Made by a program: the position numbers and the translations under genes. 64,000 nt of DNA from JBGSUZ01 sp043770095 (GTDB lineage: Bacteria > Bacillota > Clostridia > Peptostreptococcales > Acidaminobacteraceae), in assembly GCA_043770095.1 (NCBI GenBank), contig JAYVIR010000081.1:129624-193623 (forward strand). Reading direction: 5' to 3'. Below the pieces are notes generated by a model that was not told where the DNA came from, made no database searches, and worked only from the letters and a program-made list of their open reading frames with translations. Shown here piece after piece: positions 41,770 through 50,934 of the stretch (its first letter is position 1; every line of letters begins with the position of its first letter).

Positions 41770-43773
41770 CTAGGATACGCGAATCCCTGAAGCGGTATCG
41801 ACCGAAACGAGTTCCAACTTATCGCCATCTACTGCGGCTAAAATCATGCCGTTTGAATCCACACCACGAAGTTTTACTGGCTTGAGGTTTGCTACCAAAA
41901 TAACCTTTCTTCCAATTAAAGTGGCAAGTTCAAAGTGTTTTGCAATTCCCGAAACCACCTGTCTTGTTTCCTCGCCAACCTGAAGCTGGAGAACCAATAA
42001 TTTATCGGCATTCGGATGCGCTTCCACGCTGAGAATCTCTGCCACGCGAAGGTCTACTTTAAAGAAGTCTTCAATCGTAATTTCGCCAGGCGCTTCTTCT
42101 TCTTTCTTTTTATCTTTTTTTGCATTCTTCTTATCTTCGGATTTTGCTATTTCCTTTGAACCTTCTAAAGTTGCTTCAGAAGGCGTTTCGTCTTTCTTAA
42201 CACCGCTAAGTCCTGCTAAAGCTTCTAGTTCCTTTGCCACATCGATTCTTGGGAACAAAGATTCTCCCTTTTTCACGACAGTGCCTTCAGGAAGCACGCC
42301 AAACGTATCCGCGGTCTCCCAACTTGTAAGGTGGCCTTCTTCAATGCCGAGCTGTGCCCAAATGCCTCTCGCCGTGTGAACCATAAACGGTTGAATCAGC
42401 ACAGAAATCAGACGAATCGACTCCGACAAATTATAAAGCACTGCATCCAGTACAGGGGTATTCGCTTCATCTTTCGCAAGAACCCAAGGACATGTTTCGT
42501 CAATATATTTATTGCTTCTTCGAATCAGTTTCCAAATTTCCTCCAACGCATTAGAGAAATCAAGCTTTTCCATTCTTTCTTCCATTTTAGCTTTGACACT
42601 TTCAGCCACTTCTATAAGAGAGGCATCAAACTGCGTGCTTGCAGCTGATTTTCTCACAACGCCCTGATTGTACTTTTCAACCATTGCCACGCTTCGGCTG
42701 ACTAAGTTGCCCAAGTCATTTGCCAAATCCGAATTTAATCGATTCAGAAGCACTTCATTCGTGAATAAGCCGTCTTGTCCAAACGCATATTCTCTGAGTA
42801 AGAAGTATTTAAGCGCATCTACCCCATATCTGCCGATGAGAACGTAAGGATCTACCACGTTTCCAACAGATTTACTCATTTTGCCGCCTTCAAGAAGAAT
42901 CCAGCCATGACCGAAAACTTTCTTTGGCACAGGAATATCGAGTGCCATGAGAAGCGCAGGCCAGATGATGCTGTGGAAACGGACAATTTCTTTGCCGACA
43001 AGCTGTACATTGGCAGGCCAGAATTTTTCAAAGTCGATGTCTGTCTTTTCCGGGTAGCCAAGCGCTGTGATATAGTTGCTTAGCGCATCAATCCAAACGT
43101 AGATGACATGCTTGGTGTCAAACGGCACTGGAATGCCCCAGCTAAATGACGTTCTTGAAACGCATAAGTCATCAAGACCCGGTTTGATAAAGTTATTGAC
43201 CATTTCATTGATTCTAGATTTAGGCTCTAAGAATGCATCTTCCGCTTCGAAAAGTTCTAAGAGGCGGTCTTGGTATTTAGAGAGTTTAAAGAAGTAAGCT
43301 TCCTCTTTCGTCATTTGAACGTCTCTGCCACAGTCAGGGCACTTGCCTTCAGTGAGCTGTGTCTCAGTCCAGAAAGATTCGCAAGGGGTACAATACCAGC
43401 CTTCATATGAACCCAGATAAATGTCGCCCTGATCATAAAGTTTTTGGAAAATCATTTGCACTCTGCGCTTATGGTCTTCATCCGTCGTGCGAATAAAGAT
43501 GTCATAAGAAATCTCCATTGCGCTCCAAAGCTCTTTAATTTCAGCAATCATGCCATCCAAATAGACCTTTGGCTCAAGACCGGCAGCGTTGGCAACCGTT
43601 TCAATTTTTTGACCATGCTCATCTGTTCCTGTCAAAAAAGTGACATTATAACCTTGAGCGCGTTTAAATCTTGCAAGTGCATCCGCAGCTACAGTTGTAT
43701 AAGTATGTCCAATGTGCAGCTTTGAACTTGGATAATAAATCGGGGTTGTTACATAAAAATTCTTTTCACACAT
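41770..43773 (-). CDS. metG: Methionyl-tRNA synthetase
   Basis: A 667-residue class I synthetase charging tRNA-Met. Visible: HIGHTYTT (HIGH), a zinc knuckle CTPCESFW...CPDCGR, and GGKMSKSVGN (KMSKS). A Lys-rich linker (about 535-560) joins a C-terminal tRNA-binding domain (about 565-667) with VDLRVAEILSVEAHPNADKLLVLQL. Start set to ATG 43773 after AAAGGAGAG; the longer frame runs into the T-box leader. Controlled by the T-box upstream. Confidence 0.97.
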   Translation of the reverse strand: MCEKNFYVTTPIYYPSSKLHIGHTYTTVAADALARFKRAQGYNVTFLTGTDEHGQKIETVANAAGLEPKVYLDGMIAEIKELWSAMEISYDIFIRTTDEDHKRRVQMIFQKLYDQGDIYLGSYEGWYCTPCESFWTETQLTEGKCPDCGRDVQMTKEEAYFFKLSKYQDRLLELFEAEDAFLEPKSRINEMVNNFIKPGLDDLCVSRTSFSWGIPVPFDTKHVIYVWIDALSNYITALGYPEKTDIDFEKFWPANVQLVGKEIVRFHSIIWPALLMALDIPVPKKVFGHGWILLEGGKMSKSVGNVVDPYVLIGRYGVDALKYFLLREYAFGQDGLFTNEVLLNRLNSDLANDLGNLVSRSVAMVEKYNQGVVRKSAASTQFDASLIEVAESVKAKMEERMEKLDFSNALEEIWKLIRRSNKYIDETCPWVLAKDEANTPVLDAVLYNLSESIRLISVLIQPFMVHTARGIWAQLGIEEGHLTSWETADTFGVLPEGTVVKKGESLFPRIDVAKELEALAGLSGVKKDETPSEATLEGSKEIAKSEDKKNAKKDKKKEEEAPGEITIEDFFKVDLRVAEILSVEAHPNADKLLVLQLQVGEETRQVVSGIAKHFELATLIGRKVILVANLKPVKLRGVDSNGMILAAVDGDKLELVSVDTASGIRVS

Positions 43774-43794
43774 ACTAATCTCTCCTTTTTTTAC

Positions 43795-44085
43795 ATAAAA
43801 AAACCTTCTATCACATAAGCTGACGAACAGCTCAGGGACGAAGGTTATTATTCGCGGTACCACCCTAATTCACGCAACTCTCACGAGACTGCGACTTTGA
43901 ATGATCTCCCTAAAAATAAATAGGTCAATCACTGTGAGATAACGATCACACCGTCAATGTCTAAGGTCTAAAAAGACGTTCAACATGAAGCTCAGGGACC
44001 ATGTTCAGTAATTTATAACGCATCGGCTTTCACCTCTCCCGACTCTCTTTAGCGCCTTTACCCACTTACTCTTCCCGTCAATGCC
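43795..44085 (-). promoter_or_regulatory. T-box riboswitch, methionine specifier
   Basis: Minus-strand leader of metG. The T-box sequence AGGGTGGTACCGCG is at 43853-43866 and the terminator helix AACCTTC...GAAGGTT plus T-run at 43795-43847. Stem I includes GAGAGTCGGGAGAGGTGAAA and a specifier AUG at 44002-44000 in GAACATGG, fitting tRNA-Met. Uncharged tRNA-Met would favour the antiterminator. Confidence 0.92.
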
Positions 44086-44222
44086 TACTAAATGAAATTA
44101 CCAGAATTTTATCACTTGTTTTTTGCCTTGTCAACTCTGCACTTCCTTATTGCATTTACTTTGCGACTATGATAAAACATATGAGGACACAACGTATGTG
44201 CCTAAAGGAGTCCTGATAGTCT

Positions 44223-44630
44223 ATGAAAAAATTAGAAAATGTATTGGTAAATTTATCACAATCGCAATTAGAAGATTTCTCTATCGAAATGAGCGACCAA
44301 CGCATTCGATTTAAAACCGCACACTACAATGACGCAAATATAGATGAACTGGTTTTTGACGGCGTTAAAGCTTTTTTCTATGCAGATCCAAATGAAAATG
44401 TACAATTGAGCAAACAATTACCGATGGAATTGTCATCCATTGTCTTTTGCGACAAAGGATTTGGAGAATTTGCCATCATCGCATCTTTAGAAGATCATAA
44501 GCAAGGCAATTCGGCCATCGAAATCTCTATTCCCAATTTCAATCTTTGTTTTGGAGAAGCTTCTTTCTTTATAGAAGCAAACAGCATCACCATCAACGAA
44601 AATCGATTTTCGCTTAAGGTTCAACATTAA
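44223..44630 (+). CDS. Hypothetical protein
   Basis: A 135-residue soluble acidic protein, mixed alpha/beta in appearance, with no signal peptide or membrane segment. Segments such as ELVFDGVKAFFYADPNE and NLCFGEASFFIEANSITI suggest a beta-sandwich. Start ATG 44223 with AAAGGAG 12 nt upstream, a long spacing. Same strand as the next membrane protein gene and abrB, but with a 92-bp gap. No family recognised. Confidence 0.6.
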   Translation: MKKLENVLVNLSQSQLEDFSIEMSDQRIRFKTAHYNDANIDELVFDGVKAFFYADPNENVQLSKQLPMELSSIVFCDKGFGEFAIIASLEDHKQGNSAIEISIPNFNLCFGEASFFIEANSITINENRFSLKVQH

Positions 44631-44722
44631 TTTTATAGGATGGTCTTTTAAAAGAGGATTTTTGCTTTATGTGTAGAATGTCTAATAGAAAGTATCCAAA
44701 AATACGCTGAAGGTGGTGTCAT

Positions 44723-45124
44723 ATGAATTTACAAATCGTATTTACCCTTAAGGACTTAGGCATGCTTGTTCTCTGGGGACTGATCGTTGTCGTACTCGTC
44801 TATATTTTGTTAATTCTCATTCGTTTCTATCGTTCTTTCAAAGAGATTATGGCTATTATCGATGAGAATCGTCAGAATATCAACCAAGTGCTAGACGAAG
44901 CACCCGGAATCACAAAAAATGTAAATCAAATTTCAGGAGAAGTTTCTCATTTTATGGAAGCTTTCCACGGCACTGTTGACAATGTCGCAGAAACTTCTGA
45001 GTCGGTCACCGGTTCTTTTAAAGACAACAACGAAATGGTCTCACAAATTTCTGCCATTTTTAAAATTTTAACGACCATAAAAGATGGTTTCGATCGACTT
45101 TTTCATAAAAACGACGATATTTAA
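44723..45124 (+). CDS. DUF948-like membrane-anchored coiled-coil protein
   Basis: A 133-residue protein: one N-terminal membrane helix (about 12-34), then a predicted coiled coil (about 38-105) with IIDENRQNINQVLDEAPGITKNVNQISGEV, and a short basic and acidic end. This resembles DUF948/YtxG-like proteins, whose role is not defined. Start ATG after GAAGGTGG. Followed by a terminator. Confidence 0.65.
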   Translation: MNLQIVFTLKDLGMLVLWGLIVVVLVYILLILIRFYRSFKEIMAIIDENRQNINQVLDEAPGITKNVNQISGEVSHFMEAFHGTVDNVAETSESVTGSFKDNNEMVSQISAIFKILTTIKDGFDRLFHKNDDI

Positions 45125-45139
45125 TTCCAAATAACTGTT

Positions 45140-45177
45140 AGCCAATTTACATTTACTCATGTTAATTGGCTTTTTTT
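45140..45177 (+). terminator. Intrinsic terminator
   Basis: Stem GCCAATT/AATTGGC (45141-45170) followed by seven T. Ends the DUF948-like transcript. Confidence 0.8.
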
Positions 45178-45292
45178 AGAAAAAACAATGACCATTTGTG
45201 ATTAATTTTGGTATTAAAGGGTAATAAATAAATATATATCGATGATTCTGTAAAAAAAAAAAGAAATTTTCCAAAAAAACCAGTAAAAATGG

Positions 45293-45354
45293 TTGACTTT
45301 AATTTACAGTGTTGGTATTATCTAATTAGGCGGAATTTGTCGTAATTTGTCGAA
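45293..45354 (+). promoter_or_regulatory. abrB promoter with tandem Spo0A boxes
   Basis: TTGACT (45293-45298) and TATTAT (45316-45321) with a 17-bp spacer form a sigma-A promoter. Two boxes, TGTCGTA (45338-45344) and TGTCGAA (45348-45354), one helical turn apart, match the Spo0A box TGTCGAA (one exact, one with a single change). They lie over the expected start site, as in B. subtilis abrB, where Spo0A-P represses. Confidence 0.75.
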
Positions 45355-45377
45355 GAAAACTAAAAGGAGAAATTAAA

Positions 45378-45620
45378 ATGAAATCAACAGGAATCGTAAG
45401 AAAAGTAGACGAACTAGGTAGAGTTGTTATTCCAATCGAATTAAGAAGAACTCTCAGCATTGGTGAAAAAGACGCTCTTGAAATCTTCACAGAAGGTGAC
45501 ACGATCATTCTTAAGAAATATGAGCCTGCATGTGTATTCTGCGGCCAAGCAAAAGGCGTTAAAAACCTTAAAGGTAAAAACGTTTGTCCAGAATGTATCG
45601 TTGAAATTGGCGGTCTTTAA
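45378..45620 (+). CDS. abrB: AbrB-family transition-state regulator
   Basis: An 80-residue DNA-binding protein. The N-terminal swapped-hairpin AbrB domain (STGIVRKVDELGRVVIPIELRRTL) is followed by a C-terminal Cys4 element, CVFCG...VCPEC, typical of clostridial AbrB/SpoVT-like proteins. Start ATG after AAGGAGA. It has a sigma-A promoter and Spo0A-type boxes, and lies at the conserved rsmI-abrB-metG position. Confidence 0.93.
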   Translation: MKSTGIVRKVDELGRVVIPIELRRTLSIGEKDALEIFTEGDTIILKKYEPACVFCGQAKGVKNLKGKNVCPECIVEIGGL

Positions 45621-45649
45621 TCTTGAATTTTATGTTTTTAAAAAATAAT

Positions 45650-45680
45650 GAGCCAACTCTAACGAGTTGGCTTTTTTTTA
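45650..45680. terminator. Intrinsic terminator (abrB, possibly also rsmI)
   Basis: Stem AGCCAACTC-TAAC-GAGTTGGCT (45651-45671 region) followed by eight T on the plus side and an A-rich run on the other. It lies between convergent abrB and rsmI. Confidence 0.88.
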
Positions 45681-45699
45681 TGCCCTCACTTACCCAAGC

Positions 45700-46605
45700 C
45701 TACAAATCAATCGAAACCTGATATACTTCTTTTTTAGGCAATTCCCTGCGCTTTGCAACAACGGCAGTAGCCTCTTTTTTGTCCATCCCTTGTTCCATCA
45801 GTAGCATCAATTCTTCGGCAATGCTCAGCTGATCGAGCGGATTTTCAATGGTCGGCGCCTCGCCTTCAAAACCAGAGAGGATAATGACAAATTCGCCTCT
45901 AGGTTCATTGAGTTCGAAATACTGACCCAGCTGCTCCAGCGTCCCTCTTTGAAAATTCTCAAACCGCTTTGTCAGTTCTTTGCATACCGCAGCTTCTCTT
46001 GCGCCCAAAACTTCAAACGCATCTTTCAAAAAATCTTTTAACCGATGAGGCGCTTCATAGAAAATCAAGGTTCTTGAATCGTATCTCAGGCTTTCAAATT
46101 GTTTTTTTCGAACTTTGCTGTTGCGATCGACAAACCCTTCAAATGCAAATCGACGCGTCGGCAGCCCAGATAAAACCAGTGCATGAATGGCCGCAACGGG
46201 TCCATCTACACAAACCATTTCAATATTGGCTTCAATCGCCAGTTTCACCAAGTCTTCGCCGGGATCGGATATGCCAGGCATCCCTGCATCGGATAAAAGG
46301 GCAATGTTTTGACCCGCCAAAAGCTTCTCAATCAGCTTAGGACCTGCTTTTAACCGATTGTGTTCATGATAGCTCACCAAGGATTTTTGAATTTCCAGAT
46401 GATTAAGCAGTTTCAGACTATGTCTCGTGTCCTCAGCCGCCACCAGGTCGACCGCCTTGAGTGTTTTGATTAAGCGGAGTGTTACGTCGTCCAAGTTACC
46501 AATTGGCGTCCCACAGATATACAGCGTGCCACAAGGCAACTTCGTGAGTGCCTCCGATTCAACGGAGACCATAGCGTCTATTTCAACTTTCTTTTTCTTA
46601 GCCAT
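45700..46605 (-). CDS. rsmI: 16S rRNA (cytidine1402-2'-O)-methyltransferase RsmI
   Basis: A 301-residue SAM-dependent tetrapyrrole-methylase-fold enzyme that methylates C1402 in the ribosomal P site. Visible: LYICGTPIGNLDDVTLR, VAAEDTRHS, LSDAGMPGISDPGEDLV and EAPHRLKDFL. Start set to ATG 46605 after GGGAGG; it overlaps the trmN6 stop by 8 bp. A longer frame would run far into that gene. Confidence 0.95.
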   Translation of the reverse strand: MAKKKKVEIDAMVSVESEALTKLPCGTLYICGTPIGNLDDVTLRLIKTLKAVDLVAAEDTRHSLKLLNHLEIQKSLVSYHEHNRLKAGPKLIEKLLAGQNIALLSDAGMPGISDPGEDLVKLAIEANIEMVCVDGPVAAIHALVLSGLPTRRFAFEGFVDRNSKVRKKQFESLRYDSRTLIFYEAPHRLKDFLKDAFEVLGAREAAVCKELTKRFENFQRGTLEQLGQYFELNEPRGEFVIILSGFEGEAPTIENPLDQLSIAEELMLLMEQGMDKKEATAVVAKRRELPKKEVYQVSIDL

Positions 46606-47377
46606 GGATTTCCTCCCGTTTGTCAAAAACATTGATTTGAACATTTCCATAAATTTCGTAAATTTCAGGCGTATACTGGCCATCTTCTTGATAAACAATC
46701 AGCGGATCGAGGAATTTCAATTCCGGTCGTCCGCCCCTCACGCCCTTGATCAGCATAATGTTTGGCTTTTTGAACACGCTTGGCTGAACCAGTCGAATTT
46801 CCTTCGGCTCCAATTTGTACTGACGCATCAAGCTGACGATGTCCACAAGTCGCATCGGCCTATGAACCATATAGAAGGCGCCACCCGGCTTTAGCATCGC
46901 AGAAGAGACGCGGATCACATCCTCAAGGTCGCAGAGTACTTCATGGCGCGAAATCCGCTTTTGATCCTCATCGTTTTGAATCCCGCCTGACCCCGACATG
47001 TACGGCGGATTCGTCACAACGACGTCGACCGTTCCATTATCAATATACTTGGCATATTTTTTCAAATTATCATTCACAATCTCTATGCGACCCTCAAGAG
47101 CATTCATGCGAACACTTCTAGAGGCCATATCTGCCATGCCGGATTGCACCTCAAATGCCGTAATTTTAGAAGCATTGCTTTTGGTGCTGAGTAAAATAGG
47201 AATAATGCCCGTCCCAGTCCCAAGTTCTACAACACTTGCACCGTCCTTTACTTTCGCAAAGTCACTGAGCAGCACGGCGTCAATTCCAAAACAAAAACTG
47301 TCGGGATTTTGAATAATTTTTAGTCCATCCAGTTGCAAATCATCTATGCGCTCATGCGCTTTTATCCATTGAGTCAT
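46598..47377 (-). CDS. tRNA1(Val) (adenine37-N6)-methyltransferase-like protein
   Basis: A 259-residue SAM methyltransferase of the TrmN6/YfiC (B. subtilis YabB) type. Visible: a family N-terminal F-G-I-D-A-V-L-L-S, the SAM loop VELGTGTGIIPI, and the N6-adenine catalytic motif NPPYM. Start set to ATG 47377 after AAGGAGAG. Overlaps rsmI and keeps the ricT-yabB-rsmI order. Confidence 0.9.
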   Translation of the reverse strand: MTQWIKAHERIDDLQLDGLKIIQNPDSFCFGIDAVLLSDFAKVKDGASVVELGTGTGIIPILLSTKSNASKITAFEVQSGMADMASRSVRMNALEGRIEIVNDNLKKYAKYIDNGTVDVVVTNPPYMSGSGGIQNDEDQKRISRHEVLCDLEDVIRVSSAMLKPGGAFYMVHRPMRLVDIVSLMRQYKLEPKEIRLVQPSVFKKPNIMLIKGVRGGRPELKFLDPLIVYQEDGQYTPEIYEIYGNVQINVFDKREEIHG

Positions 47378-47393
47378 AATCGCTCTCTCCTTA

Positions 47394-47430
47394 CAAACAA
47401 ACAGAGGCTCACTGAAATTCATGAGCCTCT
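47394..47430 (-). terminator. Intrinsic terminator between ricT and trmN6
   Basis: Minus-strand stem CAGAGGCTCA/TGAGCCTCTG (47401-47430) followed by a broken T-run. It lies 57-93 bp after the ricT stop, so trmN6-rsmI may have their own promoter or receive readthrough. Confidence 0.75.
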
Positions 47431-47486
47431 GCATTTTATAACACTATTATATTAGTTGCACAAAGTAATTACAATCCAAATCACGA

Positions 47487-48980
47487 CTAAGACTCAGAAG
47501 GTTTTCCACCTTGATGAGGCGTATGAGGCTTTTGATTTGTACCTTCGTGATGTTTGTGTGTCGTGCCATCATGAGGCTTATGATCCTTTTGATGCGGGTG
47601 TCGATTTTTCTTAAATGGTCTTTGTCCCCCTGCATTTGCTGGAGAACCTACGCCTGCAGGTGTGTTTTCTGATTCTGTCTGAGCCGCCTTTGAAGCCGCC
47701 TGACTCTCTTCCTTACGATCAAGTTCGCCGTTATAATCTTCTAAAGACTGTTTCGGTTTACGATCTGGGCGAGGTCTCGCTTTCTTGTCAAATCGATTGC
47801 CTTTCGCTTCAGGCGCATTTTTACGAACGTCATTGTCTCTTGGTGCATTTTCCTTAGCAGGTACAACCGCGCCAACAGCAGGTTCGTGTTCAGAAACAGC
47901 AACCGTCTTAGCAAATGTTTTTGCACGTTGCACAGCTTCCTCTTGTGCCTTTGCAGGTAAAGGATCGCGATTTGGTTTTCTATTATTCTGATAAGGCTTT
48001 TTATCGCCGCCTTTGCAGCCACATTTCTTGTCGCCGCCTTTGCAGCCTTTTTGCTTAAGTTCGCCTTCATTTTCGGCTAAAAATTCCTTTGGAATTTCAT
48101 CTGTGCCTTCAATGACAATCCGATCAGACTCTTCTACTTGAGCAGATTTTTTTAATATCGCTTTAATTTGATCTTTTTTATACGTCACAATGTCTTCGCC
48201 AAGTTCAGGATTTTCTTCTCGTTCTTTAACAATGTGTCTGACTTTAATGGATTCCAATAAAATATTGGTGTCAAAGACCACTGCTGGCCCTTCCTCTGTA
48301 AGTACTCTGTCTCCTCGGTTAGGCATGCCCTTTCGAAGGTATAGATACGTATCGTGCTCATACTTTAAGCAGCACATCAATCTGCCGCAAATACCGGAAA
48401 TTTTAGTCGGGTTAAGCGATAAATTTTGATCTTTTGCCATTTTAATCGAAACTGGGGCAAAGTCACCTAACCAATTGGCACAGCAAAGACCAACGCCGCA
48501 AGGGCCAATCCCATTGACCATTTTGGCTTCATCTCTAACGCCAATTTGTCTGAGTTCAATTCTGGTTTTAAAGACAGCGGCCAAATCTTTGACCAATTCT
48601 CTAAAATCAATTCTGCCATCTGCCGTAAAATAAAAAATAACTTTGTTATTGTCAAAGGTGTATTCGACATCGATTAATTTCATATCTAAGTCGTGAGCCC
48701 TTATTTTTTCTTCGCAAACACTAAAGGTTTCCCCATTTTTCTCTTTGTTTTTCTCATGAACAACAACGTCTTCAGATGAAGCAATTCTCAGTACTTTCTT
48801 TAAAGGTGAGACTATTTCTTCTTCCGAGACATCTCTCTTTCCTATGACCACATGACCAAATTCAATCCCTCTAGCCGTTTCGACTATGACATTATCCTCT
48901 TTTTGTATATCCAAGTGATCAGGATCAAAATAATAGATTTTACCAGCTTTTTTAAATCTGACCCCAACGACGGTTATCAT
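47487..48980 (-). CDS. ricT: RicT/YaaT-like PSP1-domain protein with long charged tail
   Basis: A 497-residue protein. The PSP1 core (about 1-265) keeps the Cys cluster GPCGVGLCC and GICGRLMCCLKYE, which in the RicAFT (Y) complex holds Fe-S clusters and affects RNase Y and sporulation phosphorelay. The extra C-terminal 230 residues are low-complexity: two copies of GCKGGDKK, then Lys/Pro/Arg/Gln-rich and His-rich stretches. Start ATG overlaps the holB stop as ATGA; GGAGG site. Fits the holB-ricT order. Confidence 0.92.
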   Translation of the reverse strand: MITVVGVRFKKAGKIYYFDPDHLDIQKEDNVIVETARGIEFGHVVIGKRDVSEEEIVSPLKKVLRIASSEDVVVHEKNKEKNGETFSVCEEKIRAHDLDMKLIDVEYTFDNNKVIFYFTADGRIDFRELVKDLAAVFKTRIELRQIGVRDEAKMVNGIGPCGVGLCCANWLGDFAPVSIKMAKDQNLSLNPTKISGICGRLMCCLKYEHDTYLYLRKGMPNRGDRVLTEEGPAVVFDTNILLESIKVRHIVKEREENPELGEDIVTYKKDQIKAILKKSAQVEESDRIVIEGTDEIPKEFLAENEGELKQKGCKGGDKKCGCKGGDKKPYQNNRKPNRDPLPAKAQEEAVQRAKTFAKTVAVSEHEPAVGAVVPAKENAPRDNDVRKNAPEAKGNRFDKKARPRPDRKPKQSLEDYNGELDRKEESQAASKAAQTESENTPAGVGSPANAGGQRPFKKNRHPHQKDHKPHDGTTHKHHEGTNQKPHTPHQGGKPSES

Positions 48981-49957
48981 ATTTGACCTCCTGTAAGTTT
49001 AAGCAACATCGCTTCCGCCACCAAAGGGTGATTGGCATTCGCACCAATGGCCTTTTTAGCCGCTTCTACGATTTCTATATAAAAAGGAACTCGCTGGGTT
49101 TCCACAAACTTGCTGAGACTTAAAAAAGTCTCTGTCACCTCTTTTGTAAAGCGAAGAGGCGAATTTGGATGGATTTTTAACAGCAATGTATCTCTATACC
49201 ATATTATCATCAAATCCATAAAAGAGATAGTAGAAACTTTGTCTGCCATATAGGGGTCTATACGTTCAAAAGCCTTTAGTGTATCGCCTTCATGCAGTGC
49301 AACAAGGCAAGATAACGCTGCCTCTCTCATTTGGTAAAAGTCTGGTGAGCTTAACAGCTTAATGGCCATGCCTAAAGAACCATCTGCATATAATGCCGCA
49401 AGATGAGCACTTTCAGGATCATAGGCGCACTGAGTCAGCCACTTTTCCATAACACTTGGCGGTATTCGGTTAAAACTAAGCAGTTGTAAGCGAGACAATA
49501 CCGTTGGCAGAAGCGCCTCTTTATTTTCTGTAATAAATAAAATCAGCACATGCCCCGGTGGCTCTTCAATCACTTTTAGGATTCTATTTTGAGCACGCAC
49601 CGTCATTAAATCCGCTTGATCGACCACGACGACCTTTGTATCCGATTCAAATGGCTTTAATTGAACAAACGATTGAAATACCTCTAATTGCTTGTCTTTA
49701 ATGGAGAGCCCGTCTGGTTCGATATAAAGATAGTCAGGGTGATTTTCAGAGTCAAATTGAATGCAAGAAGGACAAAGGCCGCAAGCAACAACCCCTTTTC
49801 CGCACAGCATCGTCTTAGCAAGCGCAAACGCCACTTGCTTTTTTCCAATGCCGCCTCGCCCATCAAAAAGATAGCCATGAGCCAATTTTCGGTTGGCTAT
49901 GGCATTTTGTAAAATTAACAATTGTCTATCATGTCCTATAATATCCTTAAAGTCCAT
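48977..49957 (-). CDS. holB: DNA polymerase III delta' subunit
   Basis: A 326-residue clamp-loader subunit. The AAA+ fold has a HGYLFDGRGGIGKKQVAFALAK P-loop-like segment and a zinc knuckle CGKGVVACGLCPSC. Sensor-1 and downstream helices are in VIEEPPGHVLILFITENKEALLPTVLSRLQLL. Start ATG after AAGGAG. It precedes ricT and follows darA, the usual arrangement. Confidence 0.93.
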   Translation of the reverse strand: MDFKDIIGHDRQLLILQNAIANRKLAHGYLFDGRGGIGKKQVAFALAKTMLCGKGVVACGLCPSCIQFDSENHPDYLYIEPDGLSIKDKQLEVFQSFVQLKPFESDTKVVVVDQADLMTVRAQNRILKVIEEPPGHVLILFITENKEALLPTVLSRLQLLSFNRIPPSVMEKWLTQCAYDPESAHLAALYADGSLGMAIKLLSSPDFYQMREAALSCLVALHEGDTLKAFERIDPYMADKVSTISFMDLMIIWYRDTLLLKIHPNSPLRFTKEVTETFLSLSKFVETQRVPFYIEIVEAAKKAIGANANHPLVAEAMLLKLTGGQI

Positions 49958-49967
49958 CTAAAACTCC

Positions 49968-50294
49968 TTAAAACTTGAAATACTGTGAGACATCTAAAAT
50001 AAACACAGTTGCGCCACCAACGGTGACTTCAATCGGCATCGTCATGAAACCACTCGTTTCTGCCATCATTGCCGTACTGGTCGTAATTTCTTTTCGAACT
50101 TTGCAATTCTCTTTAATTTTTTCTAAAACCACATCTACTTGATCTATTTCAACACCGACGAGTACTGTCGTATTCCCCGCTCTGAGGAATCCACCCGTAG
50201 AGGCCAGTTTGGTCACACCAATTTTTGTTTCGCTTAGTGCTGAGATCAGATCATGTGCATCTTCATCGTGTATAATCGCCACTATCAGTTTCAT
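49968..50294 (-). CDS. darA: Cyclic-di-AMP receptor DarA (PII-like)
   Basis: A 108-residue PII-like trimer subunit that binds c-di-AMP. The N-terminus MKLIVAIIHDEDAHDL, the STGGFLRAGNTTVLVG loop and FMTMPIEVTVGGATVF match the family. It lies 10 bp upstream of holB; tmk, which often accompanies it, is not here. Confidence 0.94.
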   Translation of the reverse strand: MKLIVAIIHDEDAHDLISALSETKIGVTKLASTGGFLRAGNTTVLVGVEIDQVDVVLEKIKENCKVRKEITTSTAMMAETSGFMTMPIEVTVGGATVFILDVSQYFKF

Positions 50295-50306
50295 AAAACA
50301 CCTCCA

Positions 50307-50864
50307 CTATTTGACTGTACCGACTTTTTGAATCGGCCACAACCGTACGAGTACTTTACCCACTAATTCTTTTTGGCTGATCAACCCTACCAATTCGCTA
50401 CGGCTATCCAGACTTACCGCCCGATTGTCTCCCATCATAAAGAATTCACCTTCGGGAATCTTTATAATATGGACTTCGCCGATATTTTCACTGCTCACAT
50501 AAGTTTCTTCTAAAACGACACCGTTTATTGTAACTATACCATCTTTTAGTTCAATCGAATCACCGGGCAAGCCGACAACTCTTTTAATAAGGTTTTTTTG
50601 CGTATCTTTGGTCACAAATATTTTTTGAAACACATTCAAAGAGCGAATGTCATCTTCAGTCAAAGTCAGCTTAGATTTAAACGATACAATGTCGCCTCGT
50701 TCAACCGAGTGTGTTTTTTGAAGGAGTAAAACGTCTTTTTCGATTAATGTAGGATACATCGACGTACTATATACTACGGTAGTGCCTAGGAACATCTTAA
50801 ACAATAAAACAATGACAAGTGCCACTGCAAAAGACTTCAACCACTCCAATATTTCCTTAATCAT
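50307..50864 (-). CDS. lepB: Signal peptidase I (Ser/Lys type)
   Basis: A 185-residue membrane protease that removes Sec signal peptides. One N-terminal anchor (about 10-30), catalytic Ser in YSTSMYPTL, Lys in KRVVGLPGDSIEL, and box E GDNRAVSLDSRS. This is the bacterial Ser/Lys form, in contrast to the Ser/His SipW-like enzyme at 8.5 kb. Start ATG 50864 after AGGAG. Confidence 0.93.
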   Translation of the reverse strand: MIKEILEWLKSFAVALVIVLLFKMFLGTTVVYSTSMYPTLIEKDVLLLQKTHSVERGDIVSFKSKLTLTEDDIRSLNVFQKIFVTKDTQKNLIKRVVGLPGDSIELKDGIVTINGVVLEETYVSSENIGEVHIIKIPEGEFFMMGDNRAVSLDSRSELVGLISQKELVGKVLVRLWPIQKVGTVK

Positions 50865-50934
50865 TCTCTCTCTCCTCACTTATCTTGGTATGTGAAGCAA
50901 GTTAACCATCTGTTTGACTTGCCTTACAACTCTA

